This document shows positions 1-12,870 of a stretch of 64,000 nucleotides of DNA, in pieces. The position numbers were made by a program, and so were the translations under genes. The stretch covers positions 1,302,001 to 1,366,000 of the forward strand of contig OW051493.1 of assembly GCA_932521035.1 (NCBI GenBank). Direction: 5' to 3'. The number at the start of each line of letters is the position of its first letter. Position 1 is the first letter of the stretch. This DNA comes from Oscheius dolichura (lineage: Eukaryota; Nematoda; Chromadorea; Rhabditida; Rhabditidae). Under the pieces are notes generated by a model. That model did not search any database. It was not told the origin of the DNA and saw nothing but the letters and a program-made list of their open reading frames with translations.

Positions 1-3000
1 TGAGATCTTTCTTGATCTGGTGCAGCAGCTCCTTTACCACCAAATTCAGTTCCTGTTCATCTTTACACGGCAGCGGATCGACTGGAAGCGCTTCCTGTGG
101 AGAGAGAGGCTCCAATTTGGGCTGTTTGGCTACCTGAAATTGGAGAAATTTTGTAATTTTGAAGTACATTTTCAGCGCGGAAAGTATTGTGAACAACTTT
201 TCTTTTTTGGTTTTATGGAATCCATAAAACCTTGATTATTCATGCTCTCGTAGTCGAGAATTTGGAGTCTTTTTTGGAACAATTTAGACGGTTTTTGAGA
301 GAATCCCCTTCAATTGGTTACAGTAATACCATTAGAGATTGCTACGTCGTGCAGCGGGCCAAGAAAATGTCAAGCAATTTCCAAGCAACCGATTACTGTA
401 GTTTAGTCAAAGTAAATGTGCCGTTTTTCACTAGATGTGCTGTCAATCGAGAGAGCGATAGGAAAATTACAAAAAATTCTACATTGTTTGTTTTATGGAA
501 ATCATAAAGCCTCAAATATTATCGCGTTGACGGTGCGTGGTTACAATGACTATGAAAATTTCAGTGCTTCCAAAAAGTACCAAGTTACTACTAACAACTT
601 GTGAGAAAGGTACAATTAGCAAAAATACACTTGCGACAAAGATATTGACCCCAAAAAAATGAATACACTGCGTAACAAAACATAGCTCGCCGACCCACCC
701 CCATTTTTGAAGGTAGCGCTCGATCGTCGGAGTTTCGGAAACGAGGTTATCTTTATCGTTTTCCTCATCAAAACAATGGCCCAGAAAACAAACTGGTGAG
801 TCTTTCGAATTTCATCCGGCGGAGTTTTTTTTTGACTGTTTTTAAATTTTGCGGCAACCTGGCGCGGTAACGAAATGATAGGGGCACCCCCGGAAACGCG
901 TATTTTTCACGACTTTTTATTCATCCTGATTTGTGACAATCCTTTTTTGGAGGCGGCTGAGCAGATCTAGCCAAAAAAATCCTTGAAAATATCGTGTGAC
1001 GCCCCCCACCAAAGCTTACCTTTTGTTCCCAAAACAGTCAAATTCTGTTATGCGGGCGGCTCAGAGGAGAATTCAGAGCGATGGCGGAAAACGGAGTACA
1101 AGGTCTTGTAGAGGACATGATTATGCACATTTTGGTGTACCGGACTTTTAGAAAAGGTACGCGGTTAAGGTGTGGAAGCTCATTCCAATGGAGCGTGTCA
1201 AAAACTGTCTATTTTTGCTCACAAAAGCGGCGTTTTGATGCCTCACCAGAGAAAGTCATCTGACCTACCTCATAACTGAGGTTCAGCTGTAAACCCCGTA
1301 CACAAAAATGTGCATATTCGTGTCCTCTACAAGACCTTGTACTCCGTTTTCCGCCATCGCTCTGAATTCTCCTCTGAGCCGCCCGCATAACAGAATTTGA
1401 CTGTTTTGGGAACAAAAGGCAGATTCTGGTGAGGGGCGTCACATTGTATTTTCAAGGATTTTTTTGGCCAGATCTGTTCAGTCACCTCCAAAAAGGATTG
1501 TCAAAAATCAGGATGAATAAAAAGTCGTGAAAAATACGCGTTTCCGGGGGTGCCCCTATCATTTTGTTGCGCAGTGTATGTGATTACAAAAAATTATCTA
1601 TGTTTTATGGAAATCATAAAACCTCGATGATTTTTTGTTTTACGATTTTCATGCCTGTAGAGTCACGAAATTTCAAAACTTCCAAAGATTTGCAGCCACC
1701 ATCTGCTATCAGAAGACTATTAATAAAGGTATACTTTCTCAAAAAAACGCTGGCGGCACAAGTATAACTCAATTTTTCCGCGGCTGGTTACAGTATGTTA
1801 GCAATATTACTGTGGCAAAAAAAAGACTGGAAAGCAGTTTCTATCGTTTTTTTTGCAACAATTTCGCTTGGGAACCATACACAAATTGCAGGAGAATCCA
1901 TTTTACCGTTATAAGGAACCCATAAAACCGCTCAACATTATAAGATCCCATTGTTCCCAGTCCTATAAGGAAACAGAAAATTGGGGGCATTATTACTTTT
2001 TTTCCCTATATTCAGGAGCAATAGAGGAAAAAAATCAAATTGCGAGCAAAAATGTTAATAAATAGTGCCGTCAAAACATACCATTTCCACGCTCCCGTCT
2101 CCTTTTCTTTTCCTCTTCTTCTCTATTTCCATTTGTTCCGCTGGTTTTTCTTCTCCTTTTTCCAGTTCTTCTTCCATTTCCGTTTCCTTTTCTTCTTGTT
2201 TCCTGGCTTCTAACACTTTCTGTAGTGAGCATTCCGTCTCTGAGTCCTGAAAATTACCAAGCTGATTGCCGATCTAATATCCTGAATAAAAAGGAATTTC
2301 CTATACCGGCTGACCAAAACATTACAAATTTTATAAATTCAAAATTTCAAAGGTTTTCTCATTTAAAAAAAAAGGAGATTACCCCGTTGTTGTCTTCTAA
2401 AAACACGGTACTTTTCGACCAAAAAGTTTGCAAAAATGAGAAATATTAGGGATTTTGTTTATGATTCAAGTTACTCGAATGAGCTCAGAGCATTCCTGAA
2501 ACATCTTATAAAAATTCCAAAACTTTAAAAAATAAAGTAAAAGAATTCCCTTACCGTGTCGGAGTAGTCGCTCTCCGTCTCCTCACTATCTTCCGATACA
2601 CCAGGTTCTTTCCTCTCCTCCTTTCCAAATCGAATCTTGATCCTCATCCTGGGCGTCCTCTTCTTGTTTTTTGACTAAAATGAGATACACACATGGGAGA
2701 CTATTGAACATTATAATGAAGCCGGTTCTATTTGCAAGACCGCCAAAACATAGAGAATTCCTTACCTGACGAAATGGACTGACGCCATTTTTCGCTTCGA
2801 ACAATTGATTTATCCGGTCTTCTTTGTCCTGGGAAATGTTGAGGAAGCGCTCGAGAAGCTCGCGAACGGCGATACCAATTCCCGAATGGTTGAAGTGGCT
2901 GAAAAGGAAGGAATATTGAGAATTATATCCGAATTTTTTTGGTTTTAATTGGTCAATAAAGAGCAGTCAACGTAAAGAGCTCCACTGCGGATGCTTTTTA

Positions 3001-4010
3001 GGGTTAGAAAAAAGGTTGACAGTTTCTTCCATTTTAGCGTCACTACGGCGGGAAGCTCTCATTTGACAGTTTTGGATAATGGAAAATGAGGTATGGTTAT
3101 GAAATCTCGCGTACTAGGTGGATTGGCTACCTATTGTGCATTATTCCTTTAAGATTGCAGGCTAGTCGGACTGTTGTAATGGAATTTTTCTACTTTTAGG
3201 TTGCCTACTAAACAGTTTTTTTGTTTTTTATTGAATTGATCTTTTTGATTGAAAAATTGACATTTGAACAATATGTGTTGAACAACGAACCTGTTTCGAG
3301 TCACCTAAAAATAAAGCCTTCTTCAATCTAGCTTCGCACTGCTCGCCGAACCCGGCAATTTAAAGGAACAGTCTCGCACTTGGTCCAGCGTGGTCCGGGG
3401 ATCGCGCGCGCCGTTTGAATATTTAGATTCGCATAACCCTTTTTGGCGTTTTTTGTCATTTTTATATGATTTCAGCTTATTTTTGCTAAAGTTTTCTATA
3501 TTATTCGACCCATAACATGTAGTAGAAGCTAAAACAATCGTTCTAAAGCCAGGAGGATGGCTGTCGCCGAAGAATTTGTATTAATTACGAATTGGAAAGT
3601 TTCTGTTCGTTTCACGATTCTTCTGTTATTCGTCAAGATCGTCCACCCAGGTTTCATTATAACTTTTGGGGCAATGTCTAGAAATTTGAATTCTGGCGAG
3701 CTGTGTTCGATAGCGTCTGGTTGAATCTAATCAATCTCTTTTTTTTTCCTTTTCCCCCCGTCCCCAAGGAAATCAGCAGATAAGAAAACCCCGTTCCTCT
3801 TCTCCTCAAAGATTACGGTAATGTAATAACAACTCACAGTTCCAGTGCATCCTGTAGATCCGAGTTCTCTAATACGTCCTTTGAAATCTTGGACATTCGA
3901 AGACTCATCACATGATAGGCGAGACGCTTCTTTCTCCGGATCTCCGAAGCAATGAGACGAGCTGTTGGGGTAGAGATATCACCACTGCACCACATTTTAT
4001 GAAGAAGAGA
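1..4010 (-). CDS. 3' part of a split gene for a charged, probably nuclear protein (partial)
   Basis: Five exons join in frame on the minus strand: 3838-4010, 2766-2898, 2555-2674, 2082-2246 and 1-133, the last running off the window edge. Each has an acceptor ending in AG (for example atttcag, ttttcag) and a GT donor, and the phases agree. The first visible exon begins after a good acceptor, so a 5' exon is missing; I could not find it. The order is a helical segment (SLLHKMW... to ...LLERFLNISQDKED, about 100 residues), a basic patch (SKNKKRTPRMRIKIRF), a serine/acidic run, a Glu/Lys-rich coiled stretch ending in KKRKRKGD, a Pro/Leu-rich linker, and a new helix (ELNLVVKELLHQIKKDL) cut by the edge. 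The helical segment and the last helix loosely recall TFIIS-N/LEDGF integrase-binding-type bundles. That is a guess from hydrophobic spacing, so I give no family name. Nuclear location is inferred from composition. Confidence 0.72.
862..1575. repeat. fold-back (long inverted repeat) element in an intron of the left gene
   Basis: The arms at about 862-1142 and 1296-1575 are near-complementary, around a 150-bp loop. Matching blocks include ATGATAGGGGCACCCCCGG near 876 and its complement near 1545-1563, and the block at 1039-1130 that reappears inverted at about 1305-1402. It lies wholly inside the intron 134-2081. No transposase reading frame is visible, so it looks like a non-autonomous element. 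Confidence 0.85.
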
Positions 4011-4440
4011 CTGAAATGGGTAGAATTATAGCGGAATATTAGCAACGAAAAAGTGATGGAATTTGAGGACGGAATACTAATAGAACAAGCGAAACAAGCG
4101 AGAATTTATGGAAAGCGATGCACGGCGGAACAAAAAGAAGTGAGATATCGCTTTTCTTTTATGGTTTTGAGTTGGATATGAAAGGGAAAGAACGGATTTC
4201 TATTTGGTGGTGCAATAAGAAAATGTTCACAATAAAGTTTGAAGGTTTTGGATATTTCACGGCGCCTTCTTTTAGGCGCGCAAGGGTTTCTCAATACTAC
4301 TTTACTAAAATGGTATCAACGCCATCATATGGGGCCATCTCTTGTGAAAAAATGCGGACAATGTCGTTTTTTTAGAGAAAATAAGATCTTGAAATTTTTT
4401 AGAGAAAATAAGACCTTGAAATATTGACTTGGGTAACTTT

Positions 4441-5066
4441 GAACAGTGAATGAGTGTTTCAGCGCCGCTTGAAATGGGACCAGTGCTGCGATTTTAGATA
4501 GGATTGTAGCAGCTGGATGGATAGAATTTGCCCATAATTGAGCACAAATGTTAAAAAATCACCAGGACGGTAATTATTAGCAAGCCGAGATGGTTTCGGT
4601 ATAGTCATAATCCATAATCCGTCTGCGGGATAACGATAGTCAAATTATTCAAATGTTTCCCCACGCCTTTATATCCACTCTCTTTATTGTTATCGCAATC
4701 AGTAGACGCAATCGAAATAGGTTCCAGTTCTAAAACGTTTGCTCTCAAGTCAAAAAGTCTTTGTTACTGGAAACGATTCACTTTCATTTCATCCCGAAAT
4801 ATCAACTCAGCCCTCGATAATCCGATCCCCCTGCACCCGTAAAGTCTCGGCAAGACAAAGGTATAAAGGCAACACAGTTTTGCAACAGTTTTGAACAAAG
4901 ATGATCCTGCTGCCGAGACTTTACGGGTGCAGGGGATCGGACTATCGAGGGCCGAGTCTTCTTTTTAGCGGCCGTTTCCTTTTTGGCTAGAAAATTAGAT
5001 CACAACCTCGAAATATCGGTTTGGGTACCTCTGAACAGTAAATGAATGTTCCAGCGCCGCTTGAAA
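4441..5066 (+). repeat. direct repeat pair about 590 bp apart
   Basis: A block of about 34 bp at 4441-4474 (GAACAGTGAATGAGTG...) recurs at 5033-5066 with three differences; both copies end CAGCGCCGCTTGAAA. Similarity extends leftward to about 4400 and 4985. The first copy follows a shorter tandem pair with the core TTTAGAGAAAATAAGA (near 4369 and 4399). The spacer holds the inverted-repeat element at 4806-4956. The rest of 4011-5160 holds no gene that I can see. Confidence 0.7.
4806..4956. repeat. MITE-like inverted-repeat element, family B copy 1
   Basis: The arms of about 45 bp (4806-4851 and 4912-4956) share the core CTGCACCCGTAAAGTCTCGG in opposite orientation and enclose about 60 bp. 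The same arms and size recur at 10796-10945, which shows a dispersed family. I could not define a target-site duplication. Confidence 0.85.
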
Positions 5067-5161
5067 CACTCTCCATATTGTAATTTTGTTCGATAATTGG
5101 AAGTTCGAACTAATACATTACAGTTTTCAATCCATTCTGGTCTTCGCTCAATTTCCCTGAC

Positions 5162-5449
5162 TTAGAAACCGTTAGATCCCGACAGGAGCCCCAGTTCATA
5201 TATCCCTGCTCCGATTTTCAACATTGCCACGATATGATTACGATTTTCCCGCAAAAGTAACCCCAAACTGTCCACGATTGTTTCAACAGCGCAATAAATG
5301 TTTGCTACAGAATGTTGCAGCATTATTGTGGAAGGATTGGAAAAATTGTTTTCCTTTAGCTCAATGAGAAATTTGCAATGAGAGAAAAAAAGAGCGGTAT
5401 GTTCCACCAATAGAATAAACAGACGTGGGGATGGGAAATCCACTTTCAA
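5162..5449 (-). other. uncertain open reading frame, possible stray exon
   Basis: This open stretch of about 95 codons on the minus strand contains helix-like sequence (for example VANIYCAVETIVDSLGLLL) and ends at a TAA. It has no ATG at its 5' end (the first in-frame start is TTG) and no convincing acceptor or donor. Its phase does not fit the first visible exon of the left-hand gene. I recognise no family. It could be a terminal exon of an unseen gene, an old pseudogene, or chance. Confidence 0.2.
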
Positions 5450-5642
5450 GAAGTTTCACTGTTTTATTTATTTAGTGGAGTTTTGAGGCTACCCCAGAGC
5501 ATTCCTAGAAACTCCGCTGAACTGTTCCTGTCCCTCCCCTAGAAGAGGTCCCGTTTCTCCCACACCGATAACCTTTTAGCCCCTTATCAATGAGGAGGGT
5601 TCTCCCTCCGTTGCCCTCTCTCTTTATCTTCTTGCTCACGTC

Positions 5643-6010
5643 GGCCAACGTTCTCCCTCACCGCACTCAAAAACTCACCAAATGCGCCCTGCGCTCGAAT
5701 AATTCGACGTTGCTTATTTTTTTAACGTCTATCTTGTTAAGAATTTTATGGCGGACCAGCTGATATAGGTTATATTCCATAAGAATAGGAAATTGCTGAG
5801 TTATCGATAGAAACACTATGTTCACCTCAAAAACTCTATTTTGGGTTATATTTCAGCAATTTCTTGTTCTTATGGAATATAACCTATATCAACTTGTCCG
5901 CCATAAAATTCTGAACAAGATAGACATAAAAAAAAATAAGCAAGGTCGAATTATTCGAGCGTGGGGCGCATTTGATGAGTTTTTGGATGCGGTGAGGGAG
6001 AACGTTGGCC
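5643..6010. mobile_element. long-TIR non-autonomous element, family C copy 1 (Mutator-like style)
   Basis: The two halves form a long, imperfect inverted repeat. The left arm starts GGCCAACGTTCTCCCTCACC at 5643 and the right arm ends with its complement at 6010, with arms of about 165 bp. The flanks CTCACGTC (5635-5642) and CTCACCTC (6011-6018) may be an eroded 8-bp target duplication. A second copy lies at 15407-15869. Long terminal repeats with 8-9 bp duplications are typical of Mutator-like elements. No coding capacity is seen. Confidence 0.8.
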
Positions 6011-6018
6011 CTCACCTC

Positions 6019-9000
6019 TGTTGTTCTTGGTTTTTTTTTAAATTGTTGTGCACTGATTGACGATCAATTGGTGAGAATACTTCCAGTTTTTCTTATAAGT
6101 TCTTATTAAAACAAGTAAGCTTCCGGCCGTCTTCGACGGCGTGGTGGCTAAAGATCCTTTACTGTCAGATCTGTACAGACAGGTCTTCTTGATTCCAACC
6201 GTCTGTTATTTTAATTTTTCTGTTTCTCTCTCATTTGACCTGTCCATCTACACAGACGACAGGTCATACGGACAGACACACAGAGATCTGCCCATTTTTA
6301 GGGTAGGATAGGGTAGGATATTGGAAAAATTTCCAATTTCATTTCATAAAATGTAAACTGATTCAGGTATGCGGTTCCATAACTCGGCTAAACCCAGATT
6401 TTCTCCATTTTCAGGGGACAACACCTTGGCAAGTTGTTCCTTCCCCAGTTGAATCTCCTAACAGCGCGAGATTTCGTTTCCTTGACTGACAATGCACTTC
6501 TATACTCTTGTGGTCTGGGGACATATGCATTTCATAGCTTTTGTGGTGGAGGAGGGGGTACTGAAATGAAATAAACTTTTGTGGATGCTTTATGGATTTC
6601 ATAAAATGACCATTCTGCAATGTTGTGCATGAGGCTCTTCTACTCTTCTTTTTCTTTTGTTTCGGTTATTTGATAAAATAATCTCAAACCTGTGTATCTT
6701 GTTGACTCGTATTTAAGGACCTACCTCTTCCAATTTTCTACCCGTCCCTTCCCCTAAAATCCTCCCCTCTTTCAGCTCATAAATTTGGGGTTGAAACTCT
6801 TATATTCTAACATTTCCAGCCGCGTCGGGAACTCTTTGGAAAATGGTCAAGGAGTAGCCAAACTACGTCTGCAAAGAGTGGCGCAACAAGCCCATTGACC
6901 GGCCAAAAGTAGCTAAATTTCAATGGTTCATCAAAATTGTGGGCTCTACATACTTTTAGCCGGTCAATGATACTTTAGAAAGTCGATGAAAGTTTCGGCG
7001 GCGCGTTTAGAGCTGTAGCTTGGAAAAAGGTTATCTTATGTTTTAGGGGTTCCATAAAATGGCCACAGGTTATTGGACCACATTCCGGCAACATATAATT
7101 GTCTGACTCTTTCCCTTCTTCCATTTGAAAATTTCCAGGAATGGTTCCTTCACAAAAACATATTTTTGGGGAAAATGTATAAGTTTCGGTCATTCCATAA
7201 AATGGCCTCAAGTTGCTCTACCTTGTTGTGTCCTCTGAATTATTTGTCCGTCCCAATTTTCTGCCCGTCCCTTGCACCCTAAAAACCTCCTCTCTTTCAG
7301 CTCATAAATTTGGTGGGTGACACTCTTATTTTCTGACATTTCCAGCCTCGTCGGGGACTTGATTACGGGGCTGGCAGCTGCCTTTTTGACAATGACCTCG
7401 AGGAGGGGGGACTCCTTCAATTTCGAGATTCAAATTGTGACGACGACGGCGGGACGAGGGCCATCTGCCCCTGCTTCAGGGTCATTTCATTATTTTCTTT
7501 CCCTCTATTTCTATTTCTTGGTGGGACCCTCCCTATGTAAATGAGCAGACTGCTACCGCCCCAGGCTGCTGTCCCCCTTCCTCTCCCCTTTCCGCCTGCT
7601 TTATTTGCAGCCGCCACCCCGAACAATGCCATTTTCTCACGAACCGGCGGCGTCTCTCTTTCTCCCGCGGCTCGGCTCCTCATCTTTTTAAAACAATCAC
7701 AGCTCTCCCTCTCTCTCTCTCGCTCGGCTCTTCCCGGCTTGATTGTCATGATCCCGCCCTTCTTCTTTGCGTTTTCTCTTTCCTTTTTATACAATTTAAG
7801 AGGGAATTTTTAGTTTTTATTTGGCTTTGAACCCCAGTCATAAGGTTCTTTTGCTAATTGGGAATCAGTGGGTATTGCGAAATGGTTTTTTATCAGTTCA
7901 AAAGGGTTTTCAGTTTTTCCCCAGCACATGTTCCAACTTTTTGAGTTTCTAGACCCGCTTACGGAGCGAAAGAACGAGGTAAAGAGCCTGAAAGATGAGC
8001 TAGAAAGTTTTCCAACTCGAAAAGACCGCGAAATTAGCTTTTCAACATACGTTTTTCGAAGTTTTTGGAAGTTTTACGGCGGTTATTTAGCGATCGGGAT
8101 AACAAACTATCGATAATCTTTTCGAGTAGCACTTCCAAATCTTTCCTCCATTCTCCCTATCACCAAGTTTATCCCCTACTCCTCCTGTATGAAGAGTTTT
8201 CCCAGTCCGGTTGTCATGATCTCTCCTTCTGTACTTTTAATTTTCCCTTTTATTCCAAGTTTTTTAGGAATCTTATAACTAGACTTTTAAACCAAAAAAA
8301 TGTCAAATTTCACAAAAAAAATTTGTTTTGACGGCAAGTAAATATGATATCTTCGATTGGAATTTGTTTGATCGGACGTTTTTTGCGTTATTCGTTTAAA
8401 TTCTTCCCAATTATTGAAACCTCCCGTTGAAGAAAGGACAAGAAGTAATTTAGATTCTAAAAAGACATTTCCAGCTCCTGGAAAACTCAAATCTGATTCT
8501 TCTTCCATTTCTATTTAGAAATTTAACGTCTCGAGACTGTTAGATAACGGCTGGAATATCAAACTACCTCGATAAGAGAGACATCTTCTCCACAAAAATT
8601 TCTTCTTTTCCATGTTGTCCTGGTCCCTATTTTATTACTCGTGTTCTGTTAGAAGGTTCCTTTGGTGAATTCAAACTTCTTCCTCTTCATCATGTTATTT
8701 CGCTGCATTTACTTATAACCAAAATATGCAACTATGATGATACGGACGGCTGTCGTGCAACTCAAAAGCCAATTCAACTCAACCCGTGTTTCCTTCCTTT
8801 GCTTCAGCTCCGCTATAACTTCTTTCTCGGTTGCAATCTTTACCCCTTCACCTAGTTTTTTTGCTCACAAATGAAGAAAATAAGTATTTTTATTGTATTA
8901 CCAGGCCTATGTAAAGAACGCCGTTTTATAAATAACACTTCGTCGTTCATTCCCTCTTGACTTTTTTTCTTGTTTCAACGGTAGCGTATAATTTCGAAGT

Positions 9001-9393
9001 GTGACAATACAAATGATAGGCGATAACGAGAGTAGTAAACTCTGAAATCTAACTCTTTTCAAAGAAGAAGTTGTTCAGAACCAGGCTCCAAACATCCAGA
9101 GTACTCCGTTACTACGCTTTGTTACATTTTAGAGGGTAAAATAGCAGAACTGTAAAAAAGAACCCTGAAAAATAAGACTGCTTTTAGTAGTAAATCTCCA
9201 TAAAGGAATATTTCCTGGAACATACTGTATCCATATTTTCAGAATAAATCCAACTACCGAAGCAAACGAGCAATCTTTCCAGTAGGATGCTATTATCTTT
9301 TCAGTAAAACAAAATTGGATAGAATAATTTCGTTTGTTTCGGTTATTTCATAAATTGGAAGAAGGGGGAGCTGTTTCAGTGTTTTGTCGCGGA
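6019..9393. other. non-coding region with a duplicated segment; no gene found
   Basis: A segment at about 6720-6835 is repeated at about 7247-7360; both carry CTCTTTCAGCTCATAAATTT followed by a CATTTCCAGCC-type end. Short near-palindromes of the type TTTATGG...CATAAA occur at about 6589, 7040 and 7190. The 7450-7770 stretch is pyrimidine-rich with CT runs, which creates low-complexity open frames on the other strand. The reading frame at 8287-8508 (minus) has no splice or start support. Confidence 0.5.
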
Positions 9394-9506
9394 TCATTTC
9401 CAACGGATTCAAATTTGGCGGCGCGTCTCCGCTATTGGACCAAGTTTGAAAGTCTCCTGGTCCCGTAGCGGAGAGGTTTTCCCAAGAAAAATCCGTTGGA
9501 AATGGA
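9394..9506. repeat. MITE-like inverted-repeat element, family D copy 1
   Basis: The ends CATTTCCAACGGAT (9395) and ATCCGTTGGAAATG (about 9491-9504) are inverted copies. The interior (CAAATTTGGCGGCGCGTCTC and the GGTCCCGTAGCGGAGAGG block) recurs in the opposite orientation at 27165-27298, which defines a family. Confidence 0.8.
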
Positions 9507-10795
9507 CTATATTCCCCACTCTATTCCCTTTCCTGACTATTCTCTCGTGAGTCCCCTCTTTTTTACCCTAACCCATAAAATGACTCTCTGATAAATCGTC
9601 CCTAAATCATCCGACCCTGTGTATTTTCTATTGGTGTTCGCGATGATAGATGATGGCCTCCACGGTCAAGGCAGCCCGGCCCGGCGGACGACTGCCACGC
9701 GCCAAAAACGAACGACAATGCTATTAGTTTGAGGCGGCTAATTGATCAAATTGAGGTTGGAAAAGAACGAAGGGGTGGAGAGAAAAGTAAAGGGAAAAAC
9801 AATAAGAGAACAGCGAGAGTGGTCGACATTTTTCACTGTTTTACTCCTTTCAATTGCTACCGCTACCGGATCAGCTCATTATCTTTGATTCACTTATTTG
9901 ATATAAGCACAAAACATAAATTATCTCGTTGCGTGAAGTCGACAGTTGTTCAAATTTTGGTAAATTGTGTATCAATTTGATAATTTATAGTGGCAGGGAA
10001 CCAAGTATGGTTAGTTCCAATAAATCTGCTTCATACTGTTATTTAGAACAAGAATATGAGAAAACCGCCGTGTATTTCGAAAACAGCGAAAATTTTGATC
10101 AGCGTGGGGCAAAAGGTCCCAAAGCAGGAAATATACGGTATCCCTACTTTTTGGGAAAAAAAAATTAGAAATTGACCTTCTTCCTGTGGTTTTTTTTTCA
10201 AAATTGCAAATAATTAAAAAAAACTGGCAACAGAACATTTCCGGCAGGTCCCCGCACTCATAATAAAGACTGCCTGAAATTCAAAAATTACAGTTTCAGT
10301 AGCCATTTATTGGCCGAACGCCAGTTCTGCCCGCATTCTTTTGTATTCTTAACGATTCCATCTAGCCAACCTTCTAACTACCCCTCCCTTCCTTCCACCC
10401 CGCTACTTGTTTTCCTCCCCTTCCCCCGGTTAGTCACTTTTTACACGTCCTGCGTGTGTCGTCTTATTCTCCTCTGTGCAAACTGCCGCCCAGCTCCTGG
10501 CCCCCTTCCGTCAGCTGAGAGAGGGAGGGAGGGGGGCTAAGACGGTTCCGGTTTCAACTCGGTGGCGGGGTGGCAACTAAGACACTTTTTGTTCTCTCTT
10601 CTTCCGGGTGGTAGCTATCAGTCGAAGGGGAGTTCTGTTTTTCCCAGAAACTTGACTAATAGTTGTGAATTTTGCAAATATACTTGCTATTGACTATTGA
10701 CTATTTTTCCAATTTGTTTAGTTCATAAAAGCTTCGAAATTCTGATGCTTTTCTAGTTTTGATCCGCATGCACTACAAAATCCCAATAGTTTAGG
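9507..10795. other. non-coding stretch with one pyrimidine-to-purine island
   Basis: No gene is evident. At about 10370-10545 a C/T-rich half (CCCCTCCCTTCCTTCC) is followed by a G/A-rich half (GAGAGGGAGGGAGGGGGG), with a short mixed centre. This is the first clear member of the island series described in the findings. Confidence 0.5.
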
Positions 10796-10945
10796 CTTGG
10801 CACTGGATACTCCGATCTCCTGCACCCGTAAAGTCTCGGCGGTTGGACCATCTTTATTCAAAACTATTACAAAACTATGACTCCCTTTATACCTTTTTCC
10901 TGCCAAGACTTTACGGGTGCAGAGGAGCGGATTATTGGGGCCGAG
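10796..10945. repeat. MITE-like inverted-repeat element, family B copy 2
   Basis: This has the same arms as the 4806-4956 element: CTGCACCCGTAAAGTCTCGG at about 10819-10838 and its complement at about 10902-10922. The length is about 150 bp. The outer part of the left arm has diverged more than the right. Confidence 0.83.
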
Positions 10946-11705
10946 ACAGTTTACAGTATCTTCTTTTCTACAAATCCCCGAATGTTCTAGATTTTGTTTA
11001 TAATAGTTTTTGAACCCTCTTATATTGATGGGAGTACGCTTAGCGGATGGTGAATTCTTTTTCTAACATTTTCATCCATCGTTGAGGGTATTTCTCAAGG
11101 AAAAGTTAGTAAACCTGGGGAAAAAATGATTGAAACATCGGATTTGACCATGAATTGTGGACTCTACTCTGGAACAAGGTGTTCTCATTCTATTTGAATT
11201 GCTATTGCTACGCGGAACTGAGTACAACTAAAACCGTGAGTATTTGAAGGAAAAGTGAAAAATCTAAAAGAAAATAAAACATAAAACCCCAGCTGGCAAT
11301 TTTTCTATGAAATTTTGGACTGCTTCATAAATCTGTGCTTCATAAAAAAAGGAAACGGGGGCAAATTGTTTCACAGCCACTGAACCGCTGCTTCGAGCTT
11401 CATGAGCAACCTTTCATATTTTCTATCTTCTTCCCCCAAGTTCCCCCCTATCCTTCCAGTCAATAATTCAAAAAACAGCGAAAGAATTGCTTCTGCTTCG
11501 TGCTAGATTGATATATGCTCTTCGCAAATCTTTACTGCTCGAGATGTCTGCAGTGCTCTTCCCATAATTCTCCCGCTGAGTTCAGCCATCCTTATCCTCT
11601 TCCAGTTGGCGCGCGCGCGAGACAACCTTCAAAAGATGACATCTGGCGTCATCCGTCGCGTGTCTGATTGCTTTGAGATCAATCTCTGTTTACTTATCCC
11701 CATCT

Positions 11706-12870
11706 TCACACCGCGTATCTTTACTTTTCAAATTTTGAGCGGGAAAAACAGCGAACGAGAGAGAAGAACTTGTCGAAAACAATTTGAACTCATCTATATC
11801 ACTTTTTCCAGCCGGTCCCAGTAAAATAAAAGACGCAAAACAATGAAAAATTTTCATATATCAGCGGTCTAGCTAAAAAACTTCTTTATAATTCTCTTTT
11901 GGTACCGTAATCATTCGTTTTGTACCATCTTCTCTTTTCCACTTTTCTAATGGAAAATTGGTAGGTTTTGAGTGCATTTTATATAAAATGAGCCACTATA
12001 CCCCCACTTCCAGAATACAAGTGAATCCCAATGCCTAGAAATACTTATTTCCTGCTTCAAAAATACCCCCTCTTGTTTATTAGACTGTCTCCTTCTCGAT
12101 AAACCTCGCTCTTCTTCTCTTTACTTTTCAAATTTTGAGCGGGAAAAACATAACAAGGGAGAAAAGAACTTGTTGAATTGATCTGGCTCATCTATACATC
12201 AGTTCCTTTTCGGCCGATGTCGATAAAATAAAAGACCCGAAACAATGAAATATTTCTGGCAGGATTGCAAGGGTCGGAATTATTAGCAGTCCAGCTAAAA
12301 AACTTCTCTATTGATACCGTAATACTTCATTTTGAACCATCTTCTCTTTCCCATTTTTTCACCTCTTTTTTAATGGAAAATCTATATGTTTTGAGCACAT
12401 TTTATATAAAATGAGCCACTTTACTTCCAGTGTGCGATTGATGCGAACATGTTTAGAATTCCGTTCCCTTGCTTCCAAAATATCTTCCTCTTGACTATGA
12501 GACCGTTCTTCTCCATAGACCTCACCCTGCTTCACCCGTTTCTCTTTATTTTTCACATTTTGAGCCAAAAAACACAAAAAGAGAGATAGTTTACAGCATT
12601 GACGCGGATGCAATCAGCTTTTCTATTTGGTCCCAGTAAAATAGAGGATTTGAAATATTGAAAAGTTTCTCATAAAGATCGTTGTAATTTTAGGCAGAAA
12701 AGCAGATTGTACAATAAAAACCTCATTATAACTTCTATCTGCTACAATAACAGTTCATTTAGATACCATCTAATTACCCATCGCTTTATTTCTTTGATAG
12801 CAATATGTTTTGAGTAGGTTCTATATAGAGAAAATCATTTTTCTAGCAGTTTTATTGACCTCAAGGGGAG
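11706..12870 (+). repeat. three diverged tandem units of about 400-425 bp
   Basis: The block TTTTCAAATTTTGAGCGGGA occurs at about 11725 and 12125, with a weaker form at about 12550. Each is followed at matching distances by a TACCGTAAT block (about 11904, 12316) and by the palindromic ATTTTATATAAAAT with GAGCCACT (about 11978, 12400; eroded at about 12820). No coding potential is shared by the units, so this is an old local tandem duplication. 10946-11705 holds nothing I recognise. Confidence 0.75.

Noticed and set aside
776-797. ATGGCCCAGAAAACAAACTG followed by GTGAGT, like a first exon on the plus strand
   Set aside because: The start context and donor are good, but I found no downstream exon in a matching frame before the fold-back element and the rest of the intron. 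I kept it only as a curiosity.
7417-7794. 125-codon minus-strand frame
   Set aside because: It is the purine-rich complement of a C/T-rich stretch with runs such as RERERES, so it is compositional.
8287-8508. 73-codon minus-strand frame starting MEEESDLSFPGAG
   Set aside because: It reads plausibly but has no splice sites, no family and no neighbouring exons. It could not be linked to the left-hand gene.
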